Shown here: positions 25,293 to 34,658 of the stretch, piece after piece
Layout of the letters: every line of letters starts with the position of its first letter
Position numbering within the stretch: position 1 is the stretch's first letter
Origin: JBBQXK01 sp038251625
GTDB lineage: Bacteria; Pseudomonadota; Alphaproteobacteria; Rhodobacterales; Rhodobacteraceae
Reading direction: 5' to 3'
Assembly (NCBI GenBank): GCA_038251625.1
Contig: JBBSBE010000003.1
Location: 1 to 64,000, forward strand
Length of the DNA stretch: 64,000 nt
The notes under the pieces: generated by a model
What the model saw: only the letters and a program-made list of their open reading frames with translations
Told to the model about the DNA's origin: nothing
The model's database searches: none
Made by a program: the position numbers and the translations under genes

Positions 25293-26293
25293 TGGATTTT
25301 CAGGACGAAAAGGCGCTGGTGCGCGCCCATCACGCCGCGCTGGCGGGGGCCACGGGTGCAACGGTTGCGGGCGTGCTGGCCGCGCGGGTGGCAGAGGGCT
25401 GGCACTGGCGGGGGATGCACCCCTTTCACCAGCAATACGGGGCGGCGGCAGTGGCGGGCGCGTTCTGGCAGCCCTATCTGGCGGCCTTCACGCGGGTACA
25501 GCGGCGCGAGGATATCTTCTTTGCGGGCCTGAACCAGATGGACGGGTTCAAGGGCGTCTGGGTGGTGTCGATGGGGCACCTGATGGGGCTGTTCGATGCG
25601 CCATGGCTGGGCATACGGCCGACGGGAAAGATGGCCTTCCTGCGCTATGCCGAGTTCAACCGGGTCGAGGGCGGGCGGATCGTGGAGACGGCGTTCTTTT
25701 TCGACATCCCGCATCTGATGATCCAGGCCGGGCAGAACCCCTTTCCCCCCGCCACCGCCGCACATCTGGTGCAGCCGGGGCCGATCGGGCATGACGGGCT
25801 GCTGCAGGACGCACAGGACCCCGCCGAGGGGACGCGGACGCTGGGTGCGATCAACGCGATGATCTCGGACCTCGGGACGTGGCAGTTGGGCCTGCCCTTG
25901 GAAGAGGAACTGGCGCGGACCTGGAACGACGACATGATCTGGTGGGGGCCGGCGGGGATCGGCGCCACCTACACCATCGCGCGCTATGCCAAGCAGCATT
26001 CAGGGCCGTTCCGAGCGGGCTTTCTGAAGCGCACCGGCACCGGGCATCTGGCCCGGCTGGCCGAGGGGCATTTCGGCGGCTTTTTCGGTTGGCCGAATTT
26101 CACCGCCATTCCGGCAGGCGGCTTCATGGGCCTTCCCGCGTCGGACACGCCCGGCGAATTCCGGGTGGTCGATATCTACCGGCGCGGGGGCGAGAAGCTG
26201 TCGGAGAACTGGATTTTCATCGATATCCTGCATTATCTGAACACCCAAGGGCTTGATGTGCTGGGCCGGATAGGCGCGCTGGGCGCGGACTGA
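25292..26293 (+). CDS. SnoaL-like (NTF2-fold) protein, tandem domains
   Basis: A 333-residue protein with two SnoaL-like halves. The first has the WLGIRPTGKMAFLRYAEFNRV pattern and HLMIQAGQNPFPP; the second has a FMGLPASD loop and the ending ENWIFIDILHYL. It parallels the proteins at 15095-16078 and 17846-18871. It is coupled to the ABC permease gene, tying the SnoaL proteins to the imported substrate. Catalytic role unknown. Confidence 0.78.
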   Translation: MDFQDEKALVRAHHAALAGATGATVAGVLAARVAEGWHWRGMHPFHQQYGAAAVAGAFWQPYLAAFTRVQRREDIFFAGLNQMDGFKGVWVVSMGHLMGLFDAPWLGIRPTGKMAFLRYAEFNRVEGGRIVETAFFFDIPHLMIQAGQNPFPPATAAHLVQPGPIGHDGLLQDAQDPAEGTRTLGAINAMISDLGTWQLGLPLEEELARTWNDDMIWWGPAGIGATYTIARYAKQHSGPFRAGFLKRTGTGHLARLAEGHFGGFFGWPNFTAIPAGGFMGLPASDTPGEFRVVDIYRRGGEKLSENWIFIDILHYLNTQGLDVLGRIGALGAD

Positions 26294-26441
26294 CGCGGAA
26301 AAACGCCGGGGGCGCTTTCCTTCGCTTGCGAGGGTGCCTAAATGCAGGGCAGGGCCAATCTGGTTGCCCATCCTGGAAGCATAGACAGTTCCTGATTGAT
26401 GCCCCGTTTCCCGCCCCGCACACGCCCGATGGCCCCGCGCC

Positions 26442-29042
26442 ATGACTGACGCGCCGCCAAAGGACGTCTGGCTGCGGCGCATCTGGGCGTCCTGGCCGTT
26501 CCTGCTGGCGGCGGCGCTGTTCGCGCTGGGGCTTTTTGCGCTGTCAAAGCTGCTGGCCCCGGTCAACTTCGCCGATATCGCCGCGCAGGTGCGGGCGACG
26601 CCATGGACGGTGCTGGCGCTGGCGCTGCTGGCGACGCTTTGCGGCTACCTTTCGCTGGCGGGATACGACTGGTCGGCGCTGCGCTACATCGGCAAGCCCC
26701 TGCCCCTGCCGATTGTGCTGACGGGGGGGCTGATGGCCTATGCCTTCGGCAACACGATGGGGCTTTCGGCGGTGTCGGGCGGGGCGGTGCGGTGGCGCAT
26801 CTATTCGGGCCTTGGGCTTGACGGCTACGACATCGCATCGGTTTCCACCTTCGCAGCCGTGTCTTTCGGGGTGGCGGCCACGCTGGTGGGCCTTGGGGCG
26901 CTGGCGATCCATCCCGGGGCGCTGGGGCTGCTGTTGCCGTTTCCGCCCGGCGCGATCCGCCTGGCGGCAACGCTGACGATCGTGGCGATCGTGGCGCCGC
27001 TGGTCTGGGCCTCTGTCACCGGGCGCAGCCTGAAAGTGTGGCGCTTCACGATCCGCGCGCCATCAATCGGGGTGCTGGCGGGGCAAGTGGGGTTCAGCCT
27101 TGGGGATATCGCGTTTTCCTGCCTGACGCTCTACATCCTGCTGCCGCCGTCGGAGATGGGGTATTTCAGCTTTCTGGCCGTCTTTGCCGCTGCAACGATG
27201 GCCGGTATCGTCAGCCATGTGCCGGGGGGCATCGGCGTCTTCGAGACGGTGGTGATCTCGGCCCTGCCGCCGTCGATCCCGGTCGAGCAGGCGGCGGCGG
27301 CGCTGATCCTTTACCGGATGATCTATTTCCTATTGCCCTTCACGATGGCGCTGGTGGTGCTGGCGGCGTACGAGCTGTGGCGCGGGCTTGGCGGGCGGCA
27401 GCCGCGCGGGGCGGCGGGGCGGCTGTTGCGCGGGATCGAACCTGCGCTCAGCGCGGTGGGCGCGGTGGCGCCGGTGGTGCTGGCGGCGCTGATCTTCGGG
27501 TCCGGGCTCTGGATGAGCCTGGCGCCCCTGATCCCGCCCACATCGAAGGCGGCCGAGGCGGCAGAAGCGTTCTTTCCGCTGGCCTTCATCGAGGGGTCGG
27601 CGCTTTTGTCATCCGCGCTCGGGGCCGCGCTGATCGTGCTGTCGCTGGGCGTGGCGCGGCGCAATGCGGGCGCGTTCTTTCTGTCGCTGGGCGCGATGGC
27701 GGCGGGGGCGGTCGTATCGCTGCTGCAGGGGCTGGACGTCGAGCGCGCGGGCGCCCTGGTCATTGCCATTGCGATCCTTTTGCCGTTTCGCCCCGCCTTT
27801 CACCGCCGCGCGGTGCTGACCCATGCGGTGCTGACGCCAAGCTCCATCCTGCTGACGCTGTCCACGCTGGCGGCGCTGGGGTTCGTGCTGTTCTTTGCGA
27901 CCAAGAGCACGACCTTTGCCAACGAGATGTGGCTGGAATTTGCGCTGGACGCGCGCGCGCCCCGGGCGCTGCGGGCGGGGCTGGTGGCCAGCCTTCTGGT
28001 CTTTGTGGCTACACTCGCGCTTCTGTTGCGCTCGCCCCGGTTCCGCCCTGCCCCGCCCGATGCCGCGACGCTGGCCGCTGCCGAGGCCATTCTGACGGAA
28101 GCGGATGCCCCCGACGCGGCCTTTGCGCTGACGGGTGACAAGGCGATCCTTCTGGGATCGGCGCACCGTGCCTTCGTGATGTTCGGGGTGCAGGGGCGAT
28201 CCTGGGTGGCGCTGGGGGGCCCCGTGGGCGCGCCGGGCGAGGCCGCCGATGTGGCGTGGGAATTCGTGGCTTCGGCCCGGCGCGCAGGCGCGCGCCCGGT
28301 GTTCTACGAGGTGGGCGCCCGGCATATCCCGATGATGCTTGATCTTGGCATGAGCCTGCACAAGATCGGCGAAGAGGCGGTGATCGACCTGGGGGCCTTT
28401 GGCCTTGACGGCCCGGGGCGGCGGGGGTTGCGTGCGGCCTATGCCCGCGCGGGGCGCGACGGGCTGCAGTTTGCCATTGCCACGCCGCCCCATTCGCCCG
28501 CCCTGATGGAACGGCTGCACGTCATTTCCGACGAATGGCTGGAGGCCAAGCGCACGCGGGAGAAGGGTTTTTCCGTGGGCCGGTACGACGCCGCGTGGTT
28601 GCAGCGCTGGCGGCTGGCGCTGGTGCGGCACGAGGGCGAGGTGGTGGCCTTTGCCAACCTTCTGGAAACCGGCCCCGCCGCGCCGGCCACGCTTGATCTG
28701 ATGCGCCATGCGCGCGGTGCCCCTTCTGGGACGATGGAATACCTGTTCACCGCCACGCTTCTGGACATGAAGGCCGAGGGCGTGGCGCGGTTTTCGCTGG
28801 GGATGGCGCCGCTGGCGGGCCTTGCACCCGAGCGGAGCCGCCGGATGTGGGACAAGTTCGGCGCCGCGATCTTCCGCCATGGTGGCAACTTCTACAATTT
28901 CGCGGGCCTGCGCGCGTTCAAGCAGAAGTTCGATCCCGAATGGCGCCCGCGCTACCTTGCCGTGCCGACGGCGCTGCCCCCGCTTCTGCCGCTGGCCGAT
29001 GCCGCCCGGCTGATTGCACGGCAAGTGCCTGCCGAAAGCTGA
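26442..29042 (+). CDS. mprF: Bifunctional lysylphosphatidylglycerol flippase/synthetase MprF (LpiA)
   Basis: An 866-residue MprF-type protein. The N-terminal half (about 1-540) has around 14 hydrophobic helices forming the flippase domain, including SHVPGGIGVFETVV, a conserved motif. The C-terminal half (about 550-866) is the GNAT-like DUF2156 aminoacyl transferase. It loads lysine or a similar amino acid from tRNA onto phosphatidylglycerol. In alphaproteobacteria the homologue lpiA is induced by low pH and gives resistance to cationic peptides. No clear ribosome site precedes the ATG at 26442. A DenD-like gene follows on the same strand. Confidence 0.93.
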   Translation: MTDAPPKDVWLRRIWASWPFLLAAALFALGLFALSKLLAPVNFADIAAQVRATPWTVLALALLATLCGYLSLAGYDWSALRYIGKPLPLPIVLTGGLMAYAFGNTMGLSAVSGGAVRWRIYSGLGLDGYDIASVSTFAAVSFGVAATLVGLGALAIHPGALGLLLPFPPGAIRLAATLTIVAIVAPLVWASVTGRSLKVWRFTIRAPSIGVLAGQVGFSLGDIAFSCLTLYILLPPSEMGYFSFLAVFAAATMAGIVSHVPGGIGVFETVVISALPPSIPVEQAAAALILYRMIYFLLPFTMALVVLAAYELWRGLGGRQPRGAAGRLLRGIEPALSAVGAVAPVVLAALIFGSGLWMSLAPLIPPTSKAAEAAEAFFPLAFIEGSALLSSALGAALIVLSLGVARRNAGAFFLSLGAMAAGAVVSLLQGLDVERAGALVIAIAILLPFRPAFHRRAVLTHAVLTPSSILLTLSTLAALGFVLFFATKSTTFANEMWLEFALDARAPRALRAGLVASLLVFVATLALLLRSPRFRPAPPDAATLAAAEAILTEADAPDAAFALTGDKAILLGSAHRAFVMFGVQGRSWVALGGPVGAPGEAADVAWEFVASARRAGARPVFYEVGARHIPMMLDLGMSLHKIGEEAVIDLGAFGLDGPGRRGLRAAYARAGRDGLQFAIATPPHSPALMERLHVISDEWLEAKRTREKGFSVGRYDAAWLQRWRLALVRHEGEVVAFANLLETGPAAPATLDLMRHARGAPSGTMEYLFTATLLDMKAEGVARFSLGMAPLAGLAPERSRRMWDKFGAAIFRHGGNFYNFAGLRAFKQKFDPEWRPRYLAVPTALPPLLPLADAARLIARQVPAES

Positions 29043-29109
29043 ACGGCAAGGCGCCCTTGTGGCGGGGCCTTCAGTGGTGGATCATCGCGTCCAGTCAGGG
29101 GGGCGTCAG

Positions 29110-30093
29110 ATGCATGTCATGATCACCGGGGCGGCCGGAATGCTGGGCCGCAAGCTGACCGGGGCGTTGGCCGCCACGGGCCAACTCGGGGGCCGCGCCG
29201 TCAGCCGCCTGACGCTGGCCGATGTGGTGCTGCCCGACGCGGTGCCGGGGATCGAGACGGACCGGCTGGCGGTCGACCTGTCGGACCCCGCAACCGCGCC
29301 CCAACTGGTGGCCGGGCGGCCCGATGTGATCGTCCACCTTGCCGCCATCGTGTCGGGCGAGGCGGAGGCGGATTTCGAGAAGGGTTACCGCATCAACCTT
29401 GACGGCACGCGGGCGCTGTTCGAGGCGATCCGGGCCGGGGGGCAGGCGGCGCCCTGGTGCCCGCGCGTGGTCTATGCCTCGTCTCTGGCCGTCTTCGGCG
29501 CGCCCTTTCCCGCGCGCATCGATGACAGCTTCTTTCTGACGCCGCTCACAAGCTACGGCACGCAAAAGGCCATCGGCGAGTTGCTGCTGGATGATTATTC
29601 GCGCCGTGGGTTTCTTGACGGCGTGGGGCTGCGGCTGCCCACGATCTGCATCCGGCCCGGCAAGCCGAACAAGGCGGCCTCGGGCTTTTTCTCGGGCATC
29701 CTGCGCGAGCCGCTGGCGGGGCAGCCGGCGATCCTGCCGGTGGGCGATGATGTGCGCCACTGGCATGCAAGCCCGCGCGCGGCGGTGGGGTTCATGCTGC
29801 ATGCGGCCACGATGGAGACCGCCGCCCTTGGCCACCGGCGCAACCTGACGATGCCGGGCGTGTCTGCCACCGTGGGCGAGCAGATCGAGGCGCTGCGGCA
29901 GGTGGCAGGAGACAGGGCCGTGGCGCTGATCCGGCGAGAGCCGGACCCCGCGATCCAGCGCATCGTCGCGGGCTGGCCGCGCGATTTCGACACCGCGCGC
30001 GCCGCATCGCTGGGCTTTGTGGCGGAAACCGCGTTCGACCAGATCATCGCCGTGCATATCGAGGATGAAATGGGCGGGCGACTGGCGATCTAG
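29110..30093 (+). CDS. denD: NAD-dependent epimerase/dehydratase family, DenD-like (D-erythronate dehydrogenase)
   Basis: A 327-residue extended SDR. The cofactor motif is ITGAAGMLGRKL at residues 5-16. Catalytic Ser/Thr is in YASSLAVFG and Tyr/Lys in SYGTQK. The LRLPTICIRPGKPNKAASGF segment is characteristic of DenD, which oxidises D-erythronate at C2 in tetronate catabolism. The partner genes of that pathway (otnC, otnI) are not in the window, so the exact role is moderately sure. It lies 67 bases after mprF and converges on the next operon. Confidence 0.8.
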   Translation: MHVMITGAAGMLGRKLTGALAATGQLGGRAVSRLTLADVVLPDAVPGIETDRLAVDLSDPATAPQLVAGRPDVIVHLAAIVSGEAEADFEKGYRINLDGTRALFEAIRAGGQAAPWCPRVVYASSLAVFGAPFPARIDDSFFLTPLTSYGTQKAIGELLLDDYSRRGFLDGVGLRLPTICIRPGKPNKAASGFFSGILREPLAGQPAILPVGDDVRHWHASPRAAVGFMLHAATMETAALGHRRNLTMPGVSATVGEQIEALRQVAGDRAVALIRREPDPAIQRIVAGWPRDFDTARAASLGFVAETAFDQIIAVHIEDEMGGRLAI

Positions 30094-30124
30094 CCCGCCC
30101 GTTTGCGTTTGCGCCGGGCCAGGA

Positions 30125-31552
30125 TCAGGGCAGGAGCGCCGCCAGTTGCGTTGCATCCGCAGCTTCGGGCAGCGCCCAGACGAAGGCGATCAGCCGATCC
30201 TGCGCCGCACGGTCAAGCACGCCATCGCAGCAGGAGCGCAGCTTTTCCTCAACCTCGGCGTCGGCCATCGGGTTGTCGGGGCCGCCGCGATACCGCTCAT
30301 CCGCCCAGCCTTCGACCACGCTGCCGTCGCGGCGCCCGATGGCGATGCGCGAGCGGACCTTGTCAAACCCCATCGCCTCGATCGCGGGATCAAAGGCGGT
30401 GCGCACGCGGCGCTGCATGTCCTGCATCGCGTCGCTGGCAACGAAACCGTCCGAGAATTCGTGCTTTCCGGCGCGGCGCGCGAGCGCGATCATCGACACC
30501 TCGGCGGGCAGCGAAAACTTGGCCTGCAGATGGTTGGCGGCGATGGGATAACGGATCGGTTTCAGGATGTTGGTGCCCGCGTGGATCGTGATCGTCTCGA
30601 TCTCTTCCGGCGCTACGTCTGCTTCCGTCACAAGGCGCAGCATCAGGTCCATCGTGGGATGGGTAAGGATGCCGCAGGGGTAAGGCTTGATGCTGACGCC
30701 GGGATCGACGATCGACCAGGTGCGGCCGAACCCTTGCGCCAGTTTTTCGGGGGTGAAGCCGCCCCCGGTGACGGCCATGAACCCCCAGGGGCCGTCCAGT
30801 GCGGCGGGATCGGCGCTGAAGCCGCGCTGCGCCAGAAGGGCGGCGGTGATGCCGTTTTCGCTGGCGCGACCCACGTGCAGCGGTTTGGTCATGGTGCCGA
30901 AGTTGCAGCGGATACCGGCGGCAAGGCTGGCCGCGATGCCGAACCCTGCGCGCAGCACATCGCCCTTGAGGCCCAGAAGGCTGGCCGCCGCCGCGAAGGC
31001 CCCGAAAGTGCCGACGGTGCCCGAGGAATGTTTGCCGCTGAGGTAGTGCTGCGGCAGCATCCATTCCGAGATCTTGCTTTCCACCTCGACCCCGGTGTGG
31101 AAGGCCAGCGTCAGCGCGCGCCCGTCAACGCCGCCCAGCATCTGGCCGACACAGAGCGCGGCCGTCAGCGGCGGAATGGTCGGGTGGGTCAGAAGGCCAT
31201 AGACATGCGCAGGGTCCACGCTGACCTGCGTATCGTCCCAGTCATGCGCGTGCCCCGCCGTGCCAAGCACGCGCGCAGCCATCGCGGCGGGCACCTTGAG
31301 GCCCCCCCCGCCAAGAAGCCGGGCGTCGCCGCGCCCGCCGGTATCGCGCGCTTCGTCGATCAGGATGTGGACGGAATGTTCCTCGCTGCCCGCCACGTAA
31401 AGGCCTGCCGCGTCGATCATGCAGCGTTGGCCGATGCGGATCGCGGCGGCTGGGATATCCTGATAGCGGACCGTCTCGATGAAGCGCGCGGCGTCTTCGG
31501 TGATCGTGGTCCCTTCGGGAACCTCGGCGAATTCGTTGCTGGTTACGGCCAT
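30125..31552 (-). CDS. MmgE/PrpD-family protein (paralogue 1)
   Basis: A 475-residue member of the family of 2-methylcitrate dehydratase, cis-aconitate decarboxylase and iminodisuccinate epimerase. Typical segments are GHAHDWDDTQ (acid pocket), SGKHSSGTVGTFGAFAAAASLLGL and KPYPCGILTHPTMDL. The ATG at 31550-31552 has an AGGAG site; it overlaps the rhodanese gene end by ten bases. It is the last gene of the tct operon. The reaction cannot be assigned beyond lyase/isomerase on a carboxylate. Confidence 0.85.
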   Translation of the reverse strand: MAVTSNEFAEVPEGTTITEDAARFIETVRYQDIPAAAIRIGQRCMIDAAGLYVAGSEEHSVHILIDEARDTGGRGDARLLGGGGLKVPAAMAARVLGTAGHAHDWDDTQVSVDPAHVYGLLTHPTIPPLTAALCVGQMLGGVDGRALTLAFHTGVEVESKISEWMLPQHYLSGKHSSGTVGTFGAFAAAASLLGLKGDVLRAGFGIAASLAAGIRCNFGTMTKPLHVGRASENGITAALLAQRGFSADPAALDGPWGFMAVTGGGFTPEKLAQGFGRTWSIVDPGVSIKPYPCGILTHPTMDLMLRLVTEADVAPEEIETITIHAGTNILKPIRYPIAANHLQAKFSLPAEVSMIALARRAGKHEFSDGFVASDAMQDMQRRVRTAFDPAIEAMGFDKVRSRIAIGRRDGSVVEGWADERYRGGPDNPMADAEVEEKLRSCCDGVLDRAAQDRLIAFVWALPEAADATQLAALLP

Positions 31553-33150
31553 GTGCTTGCTCCTGAACGGTAAACTTCGGTGTGGGGGTGTGATGGCCAG
31601 GGGGTGAGCCCGGCTGCATCGAGCCGTGCCAGAAGGCCGGTTTCCCAAGCCAGATAGGCGCGGGCATCGTCAAGGTTGCCGGTGTGGCGCCCGGCGCAGA
31701 AGCGCACGTCGTCGATCCGGGCATCGGGCGCGAGGGGGGCGCCGCCATGGTGCAGCGCAAGGCCCGCGGCTTGCCATTCGGCGGGCGACTGGCAGTTTGC
31801 GCCAAGGGCGGCGCGCCCGCGCGCGGCCCGATCGACGGCGGCGCGGGCGGCGGATGCGCGATCGGCGGCCAGCAATACGACGGCGGCACCCTCCGGCAGG
31901 GGTATCCGGTCAAGATGCGCGCGCGGGCACCACTGCGCCCCCGCGAGGCGCGCCGCCGCAAAGGCGGCAGAACTGCGCAGGTCGATCAGCAGGGCAGTGC
32001 CGCCCTGCAAGCTGGCAAGGTGTTCGGTGCCGATCTGGGGGACCGGGGGCACGGGCAGCGTTGGACCGGAGGGCAAGGCCGCCACGGGCGGCGCCTCCAG
32101 AACATGCGCCGCGATCCCCATGCGTGCCAGCCAGAGCGCGGCAAAGACGGCGCGGACGAGGAGCGGATCGTAGAGCACGACGCGCGCGCCTTTCACGGCC
32201 ACGAACTGATCCGTCTGCTGGACCAGCGTGGTGCCGGGGGTGCGGATGAAGCCCGGTGGGGTGTCGCCCTCGCCTTCGGGGCGCGGGTCGAAGCAGTAGA
32301 CGGTATGGCGCCCATCCCGCAGCCAGCCCGCAAGCGTGGCGGGCGGCAGGGCGGCAAGCCCTTCCCTTGCCATCACGGCGCGCGCTTCGGCGGCTCGGGA
32401 TTGAAGCGCCGTTTGGGAAAGCGATGGCGACACGGGCCTGTCGGCCCCCGTCTCGCGCGCATATCCCGCAAGCTGCCATCCTTGGGTGCCATCGCGCAGC
32501 GCAAAGACGGGGTTCGGCAGGCCGAAGTCGCGCAAGGTTTGCGCCCCGATGATCGAGCGGGTGCGGCCCGCGCAATGCACGACCACCGGCCTGTCCGGCG
32601 GCAGGCCCGGGGGCAGGCGCAGCGCCAGTTCCGCGTTGGGGCAGCTCAGGGCGCCCGGCAGCGTGAAGACGCGGTGCTCGGCCAAGGGGCGCCCGTCGAT
32701 CAGCAGCGGCGCATCGGGGCCTTGCAGCAGGGCGTGCAATTCCTGAGGCCCGATCTCGGGCGTGCCGAAATGGTGCTGTGCCCATTCGCCGAATGCCTTG
32801 GAAAACGTGTGGACGCCTTTGAAAAGCGGCAGGCCAGCAGCGCTCCACGCAGGGATGCCGCCCGCAACGATGGAGAGGGTGGTATAGCCCGCGCGGGCAA
32901 GGATCGCCCCCGCCCGTTCGGCCACGCCATCATCGCCGTCGATCAGCACAATGTCCGTGCCGTGACGCGGCACCTTTGCCGCGATGTCGGGTTCAAGGCG
33001 GCTGTAGGGCAGATTGACGGAGCCGAAGGCATGGCCTTCGGCAGCCTCGCCGGGTTCGCGCAGGTCGATGAAGGCCCATTCCCCACGCGAGGGGGCGCGC
33101 AGGCGGGCCATCACCGCATCGGGGGCCAGGCGAGCGGGCGCGCCCGTCAC
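31543..33150 (-). CDS. Four-domain rhodanese-like protein
   Basis: A 535-residue cytoplasmic protein with four rhodanese-like repeats, roughly residues 10-110, 130-230, 255-355 and 370-470. Only the second repeat carries an active-site cysteine (Cys193 in VVVHCAGRTRS). The equivalent loops of the others have LIDGDDG, LYDPLLV and LLAADRA and lack it. It would move sulfane sulfur or bind anionic thiol compounds. Its GTG start overlaps the MmgE/PrpD stop (GTGA). A sulfurtransferase inside a tricarboxylate operon suggests a sulfur-containing substrate, which is inference. Confidence 0.85.
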   Translation of the reverse strand: MTGAPARLAPDAVMARLRAPSRGEWAFIDLREPGEAAEGHAFGSVNLPYSRLEPDIAAKVPRHGTDIVLIDGDDGVAERAGAILARAGYTTLSIVAGGIPAWSAAGLPLFKGVHTFSKAFGEWAQHHFGTPEIGPQELHALLQGPDAPLLIDGRPLAEHRVFTLPGALSCPNAELALRLPPGLPPDRPVVVHCAGRTRSIIGAQTLRDFGLPNPVFALRDGTQGWQLAGYARETGADRPVSPSLSQTALQSRAAEARAVMAREGLAALPPATLAGWLRDGRHTVYCFDPRPEGEGDTPPGFIRTPGTTLVQQTDQFVAVKGARVVLYDPLLVRAVFAALWLARMGIAAHVLEAPPVAALPSGPTLPVPPVPQIGTEHLASLQGGTALLIDLRSSAAFAAARLAGAQWCPRAHLDRIPLPEGAAVVLLAADRASAARAAVDRAARGRAALGANCQSPAEWQAAGLALHHGGAPLAPDARIDDVRFCAGRHTGNLDDARAYLAWETGLLARLDAAGLTPWPSHPHTEVYRSGASTWP

Positions 33151-34658
33151 GCCACGGCCATGTCCAGCAGGCCGCGCGGGCCGTCGGTGGCGGAGGCAAG
33201 ATCCGCCGTCAGGCCAAGCGCTGCCGTCTCGGCCACCGAAAGGCTGGCCAGCCGGAAGGCGGCATCGAGGAACCGGGCGCCTTCATCGGGCGAGACGATG
33301 CCGGTCGTCAGGGCCGCGAATTTGTGGCGATAGTCGCCCTCGCCCCAGGGGGCCGACCCGCGCGGATGGGAATCGGCCACGGCAAGCTCTTCGGTCAGCA
33401 TGCGGCCATCGGTGAAGGTGATGACCGCCCGGGCGCCGTGGTGCTTGTCCAGCGGGGCGGCGGCATCGAAGCGGCGGTTCCAGTCTGCATCCTCGACCGT
33501 AACCACGCAGGCCCAGAGCGCCACGAAGGCAGGATCGGAAATGCGGGCTGGATCGTAGCTGGTCTCGTGGTGCCAGAAGCCATCCACAAGGGCGCGCGCA
33601 AACTGGAAGGGCGCGCTGTGGTCCAGCGTTTCGCGCGAGGCGGCGGGGTCCCATTTGTCGGGATCGCCGGAGCCCGAGCCCATCACCATATGCGTCATGC
33701 GCTTGGTGTGCAGGGTGATCGAGGCCACGTTGCCCGGATCGGGCACGCGGGCGTGCAGGCGCAGGGCGAGGTCGATGATCGCCTGCCCGTGGTAGCCTGC
33801 GGAATGCGCCTTGGGCAGGGTTTGCAGGATGGCGCGGCAGGGCGCATCGGGGGCGGGCAGCGTTACCTCGGCCTCGTACCCGCCCAGAAGGACGGCGAGG
33901 ATACCGTAATCGCCTTCGTAGATCGGGGCGGGGGCGGTTTCATGGCGCATCGCGCGGTCCACCGCCTCGATCGCGCATTTGCCGATATGGCCGGGGGCCG
34001 AGGCCTTCCACGACGATATCCGGCCCTTGCGGATTTGCCGGGTGCCAAGCGACAGGTGCGCGGCAAGGTTCACTGCCTCGTAGATCACCGCGACAGGCAG
34101 GCGCAGCATGGCGCCGATGCCGGCGGCGACGGCTGGCCCCAGATGCGCCACATGGTCGATCCGGTGGCGCTGCAGGGGCAGGCCCTGCACCAGCGCCGTC
34201 TGCACCTCGTAGGCCACAAGGATACCCCGCAGAAGGGCCTGCCCCCCCAGCCCCGCCTGCTGCGCCACGGCCAGAAGCGTCATGATGCAATCTGCGGGGT
34301 GGCTGCTGTCGAGGGCAAAGAAGCTGTCGTGGAAATCAAGTTCGCGCACGGCCGTGGTGTTGGCAAAGGCGCCCCATGTGCAATCGACGCGGATATGTGC
34401 GGGCACACCGATCAGCCGCGCCCCACCCGCACGCGGAAAGCACCGCGCCTGCGCCCGTGCCGCCGCGACAGGCGGGCGGTTGAGGGCCGCGATGGCGATG
34501 GCGGCATTGTCCACCAGCCGACAGGCGGCCAGATCGGCGGCCTTTGGATCAACAGGCCGGTCCGCCGCCGCAAGCTCGGCGATCTTCCATGCAAGCTGCG
34601 CTTCGCGCGCGGGGCGCGCATCGGGGGGATGCGGGCGGACGTGAAGAACGACGCTCAC
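33147..34658 (-). CDS. MmgE/PrpD-family protein, closest to PrpD-like dehydratases (paralogue 2)
   Basis: A 503-residue MmgE/PrpD protein, the longest of five in the window. It contains the VRELDFHDSFF acid pocket, then HPADCIMTLLAVAQ, and the KWKASAPGHIGKC-type block (here SSWKASAPGHIGKC), as in 2-methylcitrate dehydratase PrpD. The GTG start overlaps the tctA stop (GTGA). It likely dehydrates or isomerises a branched tricarboxylate imported by TctABC. No prpB or prpC lies nearby, so a standard methylcitrate cycle is not indicated. Confidence 0.86.
   Translation of the reverse strand: MSVVLHVRPHPPDARPAREAQLAWKIAELAAADRPVDPKAADLAACRLVDNAAIAIAALNRPPVAAARAQARCFPRAGGARLIGVPAHIRVDCTWGAFANTTAVRELDFHDSFFALDSSHPADCIMTLLAVAQQAGLGGQALLRGILVAYEVQTALVQGLPLQRHRIDHVAHLGPAVAAGIGAMLRLPVAVIYEAVNLAAHLSLGTRQIRKGRISSWKASAPGHIGKCAIEAVDRAMRHETAPAPIYEGDYGILAVLLGGYEAEVTLPAPDAPCRAILQTLPKAHSAGYHGQAIIDLALRLHARVPDPGNVASITLHTKRMTHMVMGSGSGDPDKWDPAASRETLDHSAPFQFARALVDGFWHHETSYDPARISDPAFVALWACVVTVEDADWNRRFDAAAPLDKHHGARAVITFTDGRMLTEELAVADSHPRGSAPWGEGDYRHKFAALTTGIVSPDEGARFLDAAFRLASLSVAETAALGLTADLASATDGPRGLLDMAVA

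Noticed and set aside
31684..33333. 549-codon open frame opposite the rhodanese gene
   Set aside because: Antisense shadow; the minus strand carries four rhodanese repeats and overlapping starts with its neighbours.
30125..34658. Classical 2-methylcitrate cycle operon
   Set aside because: PrpD-like proteins are present but no methylcitrate synthase (prpC), methylisocitrate lyase (prpB) or prpR is found.
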